Part shown: one piece after another, positions 46,114 to 56,717 of the stretch
Layout of the letters: the number at the start of each line of letters is the position of its first letter
Numbering within the stretch: position 1 is the first letter of the stretch
Program-made: the position numbers and the translations under genes
Source: Trissonchulus latispiculum
Taxonomy: Eukaryota > Nematoda > Enoplea > Enoplida > Ironidae
Assembly (NCBI GenBank): GCA_030248195.1
Contig: JASAND010021064.1
Span: 1 to 64,000, forward strand
DNA length: 64,000 nucleotides
Reading direction: 5' to 3'
The notes under the pieces: generated by a model
The model's input: only the letters and a program-made list of their open reading frames with translations
Databases searched by the model: none
What the model was told of the DNA's origin: nothing

Positions 46114-47065
46114 CCGCTAAATATGAGTATGCAGTGAAGTCTGAAGAACCGAAGTCAAATAGAGCTCCATCGTGGAGGTAATTGTTACCAAAAAATTGAC
46201 AAATATGATAGGTGAAGCATTTAGTAGGCGTTGTGCTTATATCAGTTACTTTACTAGTTCACATCGTTCCCTTCTAGTTTTAGATCTTTTGATAATTTTA
46301 TGTAAGTTATTGAAAATTATTTATTGAGAACTAATTATTGAAACTACTTATTGAAATATTTTTTGAATAATAACTTTTTGAATCCACTTTAACGACAAGG
46401 GCAATCTCAGTGATTTGTAAGGAGTCTGTAAGTAAGTGACACTGTAACCCACCACTGCAGCTTGTCTCACTAGTTTAGTCTAACCTGAAGTAAGATATTT
46501 CATTCTTTGCCTATTAAGTCGGAAATAGTGCCTCTCTCTAACCATGTGACTCATTTGGTTAAGCTTTAATCCCAGGTTCAAAGTAGATACCTCCACACTT
46601 GGTCTAACTTGCATATGTAGGCATAAAATTTGGGAAAAGTTCAGGACTTTAATTAAAGTTAAGAATTACTGGTTTGGTCAGTTCTACTATAAGTTTTCCG
46701 ATGAACTCTAAGTCGTGGAAGGTTATTTGGCATTTACTAAGCTAACTGTTTCTCAAACGAGCTGCTGCATCGGCAAAACACAATCTTTTCACATCACGTG
46801 AATGTGAATCTGTAAAAACGTTCGCCTATTCCGGAAATAACATGCCTTTGACTGATGTGTGTGTTTCTTGTAACCTGGTCATCATAAGTCTCCTGTCCCC
46901 GATTGGTTTCCGAAACTTTGGTCAACACTTAGCGCAGGTTATTTTTTCGAAATAATGAATTAAAGAGAAGCAATTCTGCATTAAGAGTTGTTTGCTGAAA
47001 AGTTCGACAAAATGTCAAACTTCAATTGGACCTTCTCGGTTTGGAGACTTTGCAATTGGAATGAG
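46114..47065. other. Gene-free stretch
   Basis: AT-rich with no named feature. 46520-46580 weakly resembles a tRNA head but is too degenerate to call. Confidence 0.4.
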
Positions 47066-47522
47066 TAAAGTCCGGTTCACACTGCAATAGGTTTTAGGTG
47101 TAAGGTTTAAGGTTTAAGGTTTAAGGTTTAACGTTTAGGGTTTAAGGTTTAAGGTTTAAGCAGTTAGGCGGGAAGGTTTAACGAATGTCTGAATATTACG
47201 GGATTTTTATATCAGCCAGTGTGCACTCAAATCTCCACGGATTTAAAAATTGTATAGTTCTGTGTATAAGTAAGAGATTCCAGTATTCATACAATGAAAA
47301 TTATTAACTAAACCTTTCATATATAATCCAGTGGAAGCTTAAACCTAAACACAGAGTTAAACTATTTTTAACTCGGCTTGCTTAAACCTTAACCTTAAAC
47401 CTTAAACCTTCCAGTGTGAACACTTCAGCATAAATCAGCTAGTTTAACCTTAAGCCTTAAACCTTAAACCATAAACCTTAAACCTTAGACCTTAAACCTT
47501 GTGCAGTGTGAACCGGGCTTAA
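47066..47522. repeat. MITE with (TTTAAGG)n interior, internal not telomeric
   Basis: The ends read (T)TAAGCCCGGTTCACACTGC-like on both sides, with TTAA at 47519-47522 and a mutated TAAA at 47066. On the left follow about eight GGTTTAA units; on the right about ten TTAAACC units, mirrored. The terminal GGTTCACACT is shared with the 3.5-kb TTAA MITE, so they are relatives. Confidence 0.8.
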
Positions 47523-47670
47523 GTTGTAAGTTCAATATTTTTATTTAGGATTTACGTAAATTGTTGGTTGGTATTTATGCAATTATTAGTCGTTTTCTAT
47601 ATAGCATTTGTTTCAAAAATCTTTGAATTTGAATCTGATCTCTAATACTAAACGCCGTTCATTATACAGG

Positions 47671-48613
47671 TAAGGAGGTAGTACCACTATCGGGATTTCA
47701 TACTAATTTTTTCATGGATAAGCAATCTTGGCAAAACATTGGGTAAAGCAAGACTAGTTGGCAAACTATCCTTGCGCAAAATATTGGTGTCAGAGAGTGC
47801 ACAATTGGCTAGCTAGCTACCATCGTGGCTTTTACGCAATAATTAAAATTTTATTTAATATTTAAGCTTTATATATTAAATTTTACCATACCAAGTGAAA
47901 GAGCAGAAAAATCGCTTTAAAACGATGTGCATGTTTCATTCTGTACATGGTTTCTATCAAAAGTTACACTTGATTTTACATATGAGTGATTTACGCAGAC
48001 CGTTTGCACAATCAATGTAATGTAAGATCATTTTATACAAAAATTAAATCTATTGGTTTTAGAAGTTGTCATTGTGTTACTTATGTGTATTATTTAACAA
48101 AAGACACTATGCAGCTGATTGAAAACAGCGGATTCCTAAAACCAAAGCAAACAACGACAAGTTGCGAATTCCTTGTTTTTGGTTTTCTCGTAGCTGCTTC
48201 AACCAATCTTGACCAAATTTTCCAGATATGTTTATGTCTGCATACGCTCAGACCGTTTTCTTTGTTTTTAAATATGTACATAGATACAGAATTTACAATA
48301 TTTCAAAATAAGCTAAAAAATCGAAAATGCACCTTTACGAAAAAATAAAAAACGGCCCGAGCGTATAAATTAATAAAGCTTGCATTGAGAATTTCAAACA
48401 AATTCATGAAGGAATGAAAGAGATATTTAAATTCAAAACTTTTAATACATTTATTCTTATGTAGACAGCAGCCAGCCCCCACAACGTTGCAGGCAAGCGC
48501 ATTTGACGCAAAGCATGGTGAAGAACAAATGTGCCAAATTTTAAGCTGATTAATTAAGTTTTAGTTCACAGTATCTGTTCAAAGTCCACCCCGGTAGTGG
48601 TACTACCACCTTA
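47671..48613. mobile_element. R2-related DNA element, 940 bp, with 24-bp inverted ends
   Basis: The left end TAAGGAGGTAGTACCACTAT (first 20 of 24) is mirrored by the right end with two mismatches. The start TTAAGGTGGT is shared with R2 copies elsewhere. A 120-codon plus frame (47986-48348) lies inside with no domain I recognise; it may be a remnant of a transposase or chance. Confidence 0.7.
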
Positions 48614-49248
48614 AGAAATGATTTAACTCCAAACCTATGATCATAATCCTGAGTTAAGCGAAGGAAAGACGCAGACACATCTCTGTAGATTCTGGTGTGC
48701 TGAGTTAATATTTATATATTTATTTTTTCATATATTTATTCATATATTTATGTGCATGTTTGCACCATATAATATTTAATAAGTGGTAACGTACATAATT
48801 TCATAAGGTATGATAGTGGAATTAAGGTTTTTGCTTACATTAATAATTACCACCCAAATTGACGTTCTTGCTTTATCTGACGTCGCATTGAACCTACCGG
48901 TAAACGCAGCTAAAAGCTTTTTAACTGTAAGGTCATGGGATTTTACGAAATCCAAAGCTATGAACATTACAGAATACGATTTTCCTATTTTCAAATCTAA
49001 ATCTTAATTTTATGACAATTTGAGGCATAATGTTGTTGAGAATCAACTAAATTAAAGTGTTGTAACTTAACCATAACAAGCAAAAGTGTCTGCAAAAGAG
49101 GAAGAGTTATTTAGTAACATTTACACTAATTGTAGGCCTGCTGCGCAGTAGAATTCTTGTACTGTATAAAAAGTTATTTCAAGCTTTTTAACTTGTGATT
49201 CTTAAGACTTTGAATTTTTTGCTGAGTCAACCCCTTAAAGACATAATA
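48614..49248. other. Gene-free stretch
   Basis: AT-rich. 49136-49151 carries CCTGCTGCGCAGTAG, echoed by the hairpin at 49.55 kb. No gene is supported. Confidence 0.4.
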
Positions 49249-49624
49249 CAGTTAGTTCAGGATAAGGGTTGCAGTTATTATGTTATCAAAATTAATCATT
49301 AATAATCAGCTAAGGTCTGCAAAATGCAATGCTGCACATTTCCATTTGCAACCAGTTTTGGCTGATTCGATATTTTCAAATTGGGATAAACTTGTTTACT
49401 TAGTGAGTCATCCTGTGTTGGAAGTTCCAATATTAAAATCTACGTGTAAACCATGCTCTGCCATCTTAAAGCGTTGCTTACATGCATTTATGCAAAAAGC
49501 TATCTTTTGCATAGTGGTTGCATGGAACGCAGATGGCAGAGCAAACATAATGACCTGCTGCGCTGAGGCGCAGCAGGAAAAACAAACACTAAAACAATTC
49601 GTTACTGTTGTGTACAGTTTCTAA
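49249..49624 (+). other. Unit left of the first direct repeat: 114-codon frame and hairpins
   Basis: Begins with CAGTTAGTTCAGGATAAG, resembling the end of the downstream direct repeats (GACAGTTAGCTCAGGATTAA). So a third, mostly lost repeat copy may have preceded it. A 114-codon frame (49280-49624) with several cysteines and no known domain runs into the 49.58-kb repeat. Because the frame overlaps a strong hairpin (49455-49542) it may not be protein-coding. Confidence 0.3.
49455..49542 (+). ncRNA. 88-nt long hairpin, pre-miRNA-like shape
   Basis: The outer stem is 12 perfect bp (GCTCTGCCATCT with AGATGGCAGAGC). The middle stem pairs GCGTT with AACGC and CATGCA with TGCATG. The inner stem pairs TATGCAAAAAG with CTTTTGCATA around a tiny loop. 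A separate 10-bp stem (CCTGCTGCGC/GCGCAGCAGG) follows at 49553-49576. Transcription is unproven; it could equally be a relic of a palindromic transposon. Confidence 0.35.
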
Positions 49625-49990
49625 TCTGTTGCCTATTGTGATCAGCTTAGATCTGATCCATGTATCAGTTGATGTTCGATTCTACTACGAGACGGTTGGG
49701 TATTTGTTTATTTTACACTAAACTCGTTGTTACGCTACAAAGACTCATAGTTGGCTACCCAATGGAGATTTGCTGATCCGGTAGTGAAGGCAACTTATAG
49801 GATTCGGAATATAGTTTAGTAAATTTCTAGAAATTTACCTAAACTTTTTTCCGAATCCTATAAGTTACCTTCACTACCGGATCAGCAAATCTCCATTGGG
49901 TAACCAACTATATGGCCCGATCTAGGAACCTGTAATCGCTCCGCCCTTTAATTCTAAGTTAAGTTCCAGACAGTTAGCTCAGGATTAACA
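49580..49990 (+). repeat. Direct repeat 1 (LTR-like), with a long internal hairpin
   Basis: Matches 56077-56470 from ACACTAAAACAATTCGTTAC to CTTAGGATTAACA-like, with scattered differences. Unlike copy 2 it carries both arms of a hairpin: GGCTACCCAATGGAGATTTG... (49753-49814) pairs with its complement (49848-49904) over roughly 55-60 bp. Copy 2 has only one arm. Copy 1 lacks about 90 bp present in copy 2 that includes AATAAA and a TATATATA run. No clean TG..CA ends or flanking duplication were found, so a standard LTR is not established. Confidence 0.8.
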
Positions 49991-49991
49991 T

Positions 49992-52311
49992 TTGGCGATC
50001 GTGACAGGACCGCAACTTGCAATTATTGGAGTAGGATCTAGCCCTAATGAGGCTTTGCGCAGTTTGTATCCCAAAGTCTTTCCTGATATCAGAAATTTGT
50101 CTCACTTGTTGCTGAAACGTTTTCGCACTCAAATTTTGACTCGAATTAATAGCAAATTGATAGCATCTTGGCGTGCAATTCGTGATACGTATTCACTTTT
50201 TTCGAAAATGGCCGATTGACCGGTTATCCATCTGCAAACCCGCCAGGTGTTGAAGGTTTAAACCCTGAACTTCTTTACATGAAAACTTTCGTATCGATAT
50301 CCATATGAAGCTAGTTTTATGCATACCATTGCAGGCGGTTTTCTTCTTTTGGACGAACCCTTTCGCTTTGATAATGCTGAGGCCGCATATCAGTACATAA
50401 AGTGTAAACTTTTAGACATGGATCAGCTTGCGGAATGGGTTCGCCTACATTCGCATTCTAACAATGGGGTTCACATCAAGCAGCATGTGGATAAGGAGTT
50501 GAAACCATTTCACATCTGCGCGAATATTGGAAGCAAACGTATAGACCTCTTTTGGCTTACATCACTTGTTGAAAAAAATTTTATCAGTATCAAAATTTGG
50601 CTCAATTTTTGCTCAACCATTGTGAGAAATACATTGCAAAAGCAGCATCGGGTCACCCTTTCATGGGCACAGGACGTGATAACACATATTGAGAGTCTCT
50701 TTTTGCGTCTCTTCAAACGGGTGAAAACATGATCGGTTGCATGTATATATATGCATCTTTTACTGCACTTTATGGTTGAAGGTCCAATGGATCTTGCAAC
50801 TTCAACTGGTCAGTTACTGCAAGGTCAGGCAATGAAGAGTTGTAAACATTTGATAGGAACGCGAATGCAAATTGCGATTAAAAATTATAATCAAGGAAAG
50901 TTTTGTCCACCTTATTTGGAAATGGAAGGTAATCCATAGTGTTGTGCATTGGCCGGTGCGGCCAATGGCTGGCCAATAGCCAGCCAAGCCATTGGCCGTT
51001 GGCCGAGAAAACCTCGGCCAGTTGGCTTGGCCGGCCAACGGCCAACTGGCTGGCCGTTGGCCGTTGGCTGGCCAATGGCCGAGTGCTGGCCAAGCTCGAA
51101 TTTACTGATCTTGTGCGTTAACTGAGTTGAAAAATTTAATTTTGCTGCATAATATCGTAAACATGTTGCTGTATAAACGTTACATTAGATACGGTACTAC
51201 AAATTTTCATTTAGATGTTGACAATTTTTATCGTTATTAACGTTATTTTACCATTAAATTTCTTAATTGCATGCAAATTTTAAGTGTATTAACAACGTAG
51301 TTTTTAGATTTGTCTGGCGGTGAACGTCTCATCGCTTTATTGCGGTCCTCCAGCAAAATTAAAACAGAGTTATCGCGGGTTGGAGCTAAATGTGTGGAAA
51401 AACTATTTTACAAATATTGTAAATTGTACTATTGAAATAAAGTTTAATTAAGTTGACGCCTAATTACGCATGGTAGACGAATAAAAATAGTAAATTCCAG
51501 CTCGTCAACGTTGACGCATAGCTAAAGAACGGCCAATAACTTACGGCCATGAAACAGCCAACGGCCAACTAGCGCCCAACGGACAACCAGTTGGTCGTTG
51601 GCCATTGGCGATTGGCCGGCCAACGGCCAACGGCCAATTAGCCGGCCAACTTCAAACTCCGGCCAAGCCAAGCCAAGCCAACCATGGAAATTTTCGGCCA
51701 ATCCCAACACTAGTAATCCACTTTTGCCAAATTTTCTTTTGAAACCTATGATTGAACACAAGGAATGTGGTTGTCCGGACGGCATTTATCGCCCGGCTCA
51801 ACCGTATCAAAACTTGTACTACGGTATACCCACATTGCGTTTTGGTCCTCTGTATGAGCGACATCTTTTGCCAAAACATTTGTGTTACTTCCCAGCGGCT
51901 TTGCTTTTGCGTCCAACTACTCTCAGTAAACAAAAGCGTAACGAACAGAAACATCTTTTCTCCACTTTGATGCCACTTGAACCGGCTCCACATGGTCGAC
52001 ATACACTCTTGAATGAACCGCTTGATGCGTTTGAACCGAAGCAAGTTCGTGCAACTTTGGAGCCACCGCCAGTTTGTACGCGTAAAAATCCTCATATTAA
52101 ACGTGCGATAAATTTGCCAGAGGATGCTTTTCCAAATTTTTCGTATCCTCAACTTGAAAATTATTGTCAACTTCCAATGTGGCCGAAAACTTCAGTTCCA
52201 CCGTTTGCTAAACCAACTGACGAATTAGCTTTTCCGGATACAAGTGTAAAACGTAAACCCTCTCGAGCTGAGTATTATGCACAAAAGGGTTTAATTCCAT
52301 CTTTGGTTTAA
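49992..52311 (+). pseudogene. Decayed NADAR-domain (YbiA-like) gene, split by a MITE
   Basis: Coding-looking frames follow each other on the plus strand with shifts. Segment 1 (49992-50219, continuing in another frame to about 50290) is of unknown fold. Segment 2 (about 50282-50695) is the NADAR part: FRFDNAEAAYQYIKCKL matches the family's S/N-A-E-x-A-Y-Q-x-x-K block. After a frameshift, KFYQYQNLAQFLLNHCEKY and HPFMGTGRDNTY match the K-F-x-Q and W-G-x-G blocks, the Trp being Met here. Segment 3 (about 50751-50936 and, past the inserted MITE, 51721-52311) is a Pro/Lys-rich C-terminal region of unknown fold ending in TAA. NADAR enzymes are N-glycosidases known from riboflavin intermediates (YbiA) and from removal of ADP-ribose on guanine. 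I infer the ancestor of this copy had such a fold; the frameshifts and missing ATG say this copy is dead, unless it is spliced in a way I cannot see. No RT, integrase or transposase is visible in the unit. Confidence 0.65.
50937..51712. mobile_element. hAT-type MITE inserted in the NADAR gene
   Basis: A perfect 8-bp duplication GTAATCCA (50929-50936 and 51713-51720) flanks ends reading TAGTGTTG(T/G)G(C/A)ATTGGCCG. Subterminal parts are packed with GGCCAACGGCCAA / TTGGCCGTTGGCC words in both orientations; the roughly 430-bp centre is AT-rich without a frame. The bases left of the first duplication and right of the second continue one reading frame of the host gene, so the host frame was open when the MITE landed. 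Confidence 0.95.
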
Positions 52312-52707
52312 TCAGTTAATTCTTTGTTTTTCTGTTCCATCTTTTTGTCGGTTTTAGCAATTCCCACCTACGTTGGTGAATTGTCTTTCTGGACAATCTA
52401 CGCAACAGAGTCATTAGTTTTGTTGAGTGCAAACTTTTTGGCTCGCTTTCTAGTGTAAACAGTGACTCATCCAAGTCAAATTCAAATTCCACTTTTTTGG
52501 CAATTTTCAAAGAAGCATTTAACCAGTAGCGTGCGAGAAGTATAAAAGTTGTGTTCAAGTTTGTAAAACGGAGTTGAAAACGGATTAGTAGTTTGGTTAT
52601 TGACGGATTAATTAAAGATATAGCGATTAAAGCATTAGGTGACTTTTTCGAGGAATAATGTAGTTTGCGGATTAACGAACTTTTGAAAGCCTCATGTTGA
52701 TAATAGC

Positions 52708-53128
52708 AAGAGTACATAATACATAAGAGTATGACAAGCGCCATACGCTATGTATTATGGGCGCGCTACATCCGATGCGCGCTATCTGCTGACCCTCCCC
52801 ATACATCAGACCCCCCTCACCCCGCCCCTATACATGTACGGGGTCAAAGCGGGGGATCGGGCTCGTGCTTGTATATTTTGTGCACAGATGTGTAAATCAT
52901 ACACGCTTAGACCCCATACACAAATTGGGGCCCCGTCAAGTTTAACATGTAAGTATACTAACATAGACTCCGATCCCCCGTTTGGACCCCGTACATGTAT
53001 AGGAGCGGAGTCAAGGGGGTCTGATTTATGGGGCGGGGGGTAAGCCGATAGCGTGCAGAGGATGTAGCGAGCTCATAATACATAGCGTATGACGCTTGTC
53101 ATACTCTTATGTATTATGTACTTTTGAT
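52708..53128. repeat. M1-family MITE, long version
   Basis: The left end AGAGTACATAATACATAAGA (first 20) is mirrored on the right. The inner arms pair GACCCCCCTC..., TACATGTACGGGGTC and GCGGGGGATCGG with their complements at 52975-53040. TTGATAATAG stands on both sides (about 52697-52706 and 53119-53128) and may be the duplicated target. Confidence 0.88.
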
Positions 53129-53282
53129 AATAGTATGGACGATAGACTTATTTTGGAATTTTTTGACGGTATTTTAGTTGCGACGAATTTAACGGAATAC
53201 GGAAATTTTAGTGGAATTGATATACACAGTATTAAAGTCTGACCAAAAAATGTGTGTACAAAATCTGTAAGGGCTCCAGTGA

Positions 53283-54278
53283 ACTAAATATACGCCAGAA
53301 CCCCATAAAACCATATATTTTCGGAATCCTTGCAGCGATACGAACATTTTTATAAAATTTAAAATTTTTTAAAATTTCAAAAATTTTAAAATATCGGTTT
53401 TTCGGAGAATTTTTTCGGACCGTTCAAGGTATTCAACTCATTCGTTCGGAAAAAATTTCCCGTCCGAAGACGCATCGATTGACACAAGAACGAAAAAAGT
53501 CGGTTGAGAAATAAGCATTTTATTCAAAAAATTCGTTTTTCCATTTTCTTTGATGTTTGCCGCTTTTTGCAACTTTGACTGGCCGTTACTTGTGACTCGC
53601 TCAGTGGAAAAATTTTTGGATTAGATTTTCAGGACCGCCTAGGCGTCAGCTTTGATCTTATATAGGTGGTATTTCAAATTTTGAATGTCGATTTTTTCGA
53701 AAAATACCACTTTTTGACCAAAAATTTCGGCATAGTGATTCTTGCAAAAGGGAGTAAAAATAGCATAATCATAAAGTTCAATCTGAGCTGTATCCAACGA
53801 TATAAAGTTTTCGCGGCTACGACTTATATTGCGCCAGCAATGAATTTTTAAACAATATCCCTTATTTCAGCTGGTTTTTACTAGTTTACACTGCTTCAGT
53901 CAAATCACGGCGACAACATCAAAGAGAGCCAAAAACCAGCTGAAATAAGGGATATTGTTTAAAACTTCAATCCTGGCGCAATATAAGTCGTAGCAACAAA
54001 ACCTTCATATAGTTGGATTCAGCTCAGCTTGAACTTTATGATTATGTTATTTTTACTCACTTTTGCTAAATTTGCTTTGCCGAACTTTTTGGTCAAAAAG
54101 TGGTATTTTTCGAACGAATGAGTTGAATACCTTGAACGGTCCGAAAAAATTCTCCGAAAAACCGATATTTTAAAATTTTTGAAATTTTAAAAAATTTTAA
54201 ATTTTATAAAAATGTTCGTCTCGCTGCAAGGATTCCGAAAATATATGGTTTTATGGGGTTCTGACGTATATTTAGTTT
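53283..54278. repeat. 1-kb foldback element with an extra 240 bp in one arm
   Basis: The outer arms (53283-53449 with 54111-54278) and inner arms (about 53693-53880 with 53928-54110) are near-perfect inverted repeats. The left side has 243 extra bp (53450-53692) between them. The loop (about 53881-53927) is short. No gene. Confidence 0.9.
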
Positions 54279-56076
54279 ATTTGTTTTTGTGATCACATTA
54301 TTCATAGTAATTTTGTATGGTAGTTAATTAGTCAGTATAATATAGTCTGTATAGTTATTTTGTTCATATTTTGTCGTAGTCATATAAACGTGTACAGTAT
54401 TGATAGTTGATTGATAGTTAGTGGTCAATTTTGTGTTTGAAGTTAGTTATGCATATTCGGAAAATCCTAAAAAGCAACATTCAAAAAACCCAAAAATATT
54501 TGCGTTCTTAACTTGTTTTTCTTGTTACTTATGTTGTTTGCTTATTGTTATGGTTGTTTACGTACGGTTGTTTAATCATTACGGTTACCTACATCCGTTA
54601 AGTTTTGTGTTCAGCTAGTGCCATTGATCATGTAAATATGTTTTCTTGTATGTTGTTGTTTCCTATGCTAATCATGTTTTTAATCAGGGCAGCTCGGAGC
54701 TTTAAGGGTCTTGTATTTAGATGTTCTGTAGAAATTTTCTTAGTCTATCCTGAGTGAAATACTAGGCAATTTGTATAAGATGACGGTTTATTCTATTTTC
54801 TCTTTTGCTTCTCAACGATTTCCTCTTTATAGAGTTCTTATTCTCTGACTTTCTGTATAGCCATTATATTATAAATGTATGTGTGTTTAATCGATTACAA
54901 CAGCGGATATAACGACTTCCATCGAAACTCTAAATTCGATTTCTTCTGCAGAGACAGCTCCGAATTCCTGAGGTGCAGTTCATACGGGTTTGAACTCATC
55001 CTACGGTGAAACCAGAAGACCATCACCCCAAATTTAACCAAATTTTACAAAAACAACAGCTACAACGACGCTATAAATTATGGACAATATAGACAATTTT
55101 GTGTGCTCAGTATATGCATAATTGTTTGTTCGTTTTTTATTTTTGCCTTAATTTTTGCCGCTATACTGCCTTATATTTTTGCCATTGTTTAAGTCATAAT
55201 GTTGTGCTTTATTCTTATGCCATCTACAGTTTCTTTTTGCCATATATTCATTACTGCGTGATTCGTCCGTAAACTTTGATTCGTCTAGTTATGTAACCCC
55301 ATCCCCATATATTTCCCCTATATATGTATGTGCTTTAATTTTGCTAGCTATATGTATACGTATTTTTGTTGTTTTCTTTGAAGGATCAGGTGATCTTCAT
55401 TCTTATGCGGCGGAGGTAGGTTCGTGCGCTAGATCTTTAAAACTTTGGGTTAAAAAGGTTCTTGATAGATGAAAATTTTTATTTGTTTGCAATAGTCTTT
55501 ACCTCATTCTATGTGCATTGAATATTTGTTTTGTCGTGTATAGGATAACTTTTGTTTTATAGTTTAGTTAGGACATTGAACGTTGATAATGTGTTATTTC
55601 TTGAATTAGTTGATTTTTCTGTGAAACTTTGTAATTTGTTAGTTAGGAACTGTGAACTTTGTATAGTTTAGCTAGTTCTGTATAGTATTGATGGTCGTAA
55701 ACTTTGTATTGTCTGTTTTCTAAAAATCGATATAATGTGCGTTTGACTTGTATGTTTATAAGTGTGTTTGCGAAACCGTACAGTGAATTGTTGTATTTCT
55801 ATTCTTTATGGTCTTCTATTCATAGTGGATTTTTGGGTATATTACCTTTTCTATGTGGGTCGTTTTTCTCTCTCTTTTCTATTTCTGATTAACTTATTTT
55901 CGCTATACTTAGTTTGGTTGCAACTACTTACTGTCTTGTTTCGTTTTCTTTATTCTCTCTGTATTTCGCTTTACTTCGCCTGTCTATGACTTCTATTTTT
56001 GCTAGCACTTTCTAACTTTAATTTTCGTAATTTCTATTTGTAGTTTCTTTGTTTGAATGCAACGTAACCATAAAAA
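54279..56076. other. T-rich right part of the repeat-bounded unit, no gene called
   Basis: The plus strand is strongly T-rich with many short frames containing hydrophobic residues by composition. A 44-codon frame at 54876-55010 (starts MYVCLIDYNSGYNDF) and a following hydrophobic stretch (55094-55190) are the only parts that read like coding sequence; I recognise nothing in them. This may be the 3' untranslated region of the unit. Confidence 0.35.
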
Positions 56077-56470
56077 CATACACTAAAACAATTCGTTACT
56101 GTTTTGTACCGTTTCTAGTCTGTTAACTATTGTGATCAGCTTAGATCTGATCCATGTATCAGTTGATGTTCGATTCTACTACGAAAGTTTATTTTACATT
56201 TGATATTTGATTGCACCTTAACTTGCGTGTTTATATTTAAATAAAGCTATATATAAAAGCGATATATATACATTAAGTTCGTTGTTACGCCACAAACACT
56301 TTTAGTTGGTTACCCAATGGAGATTTGCTGATCCGGTAGTGAAGAAAACTTATAGGATTTGGAATAAAGTCTAGGTAAATTTCTAGAATAGGCCCGGTCT
56401 AGGAACCTGTAATGCTCAGCCCTTTAATTCCTTAAGTTAAGTTCTAGACAATTAGCTTAGGATTAACAAT
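56077..56470 (+). repeat. Direct repeat 2 (LTR-like)
   Basis: Second copy of 49580-49990. It holds AATAAAGCTATATATAAAAG (56240-56259), which could serve as poly(A) or TATA signal, and only one arm of the hairpin found in copy 1. The last shared bases are AGGATTAACA at 56459-56468. Confidence 0.85.
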
Positions 56471-56528
56471 GTAGTTTACATTCACTGGCTATTAGCACTC
56501 TAAGAGGAGGGGTATGCAAAATATAACA

Positions 56529-56717
56529 TTAAACTATTACAAAAAATAATGGAATCTCAGATAGCAGTTCCTCTTCAATTTTTGGCCGAATTTTTTCCTC
56601 CGTGTTTCTAACTGCTGAGTCCGCTTTCGTTCTTAACATTTTCGTTAGCATAAAAGATATAGTGTTGGAAATTCCGAATTGGAGATACTTTATTAACTCG
56701 GTTTCAGCTTTTGTCAC
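56529..56717 (-). CDS. Possible exon, 62 codons, charged helical
   Basis: Minus-strand frame rich in Lys/Glu (TEEKIRPKIEEELLSE), preceded by TACAATTTCTCACTGAG, an acceptor-like site, and starting without ATG. No homologue recognised and no partner exon found. Listed only because its composition is less random than its neighbours. Confidence 0.18.
   Translation of the reverse strand: MTKAETELIKYLQFGISNTISFMLTKMLRTKADSAVRNTEEKIRPKIEEELLSEIPLFFVIV

Noticed and set aside
47095..47520. (TTTAAGG)n as a possible telomere or interstitial telomeric repeat
   Set aside because: The array is mirrored inside an inverted-repeat element, and the unit is not a standard animal telomere repeat.
51522..52170. 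Minus frames of 87 and 172 codons
   Set aside because: They are antisense to the NADAR-gene C-terminal part and run into the hAT MITE; codon usage favours the plus frame.
49580..56470. Calling the repeat-bounded unit a standard LTR retrotransposon
   Set aside because: No RT, integrase, primer-binding site, polypurine tract or target duplication was found, and the two repeats differ structurally.
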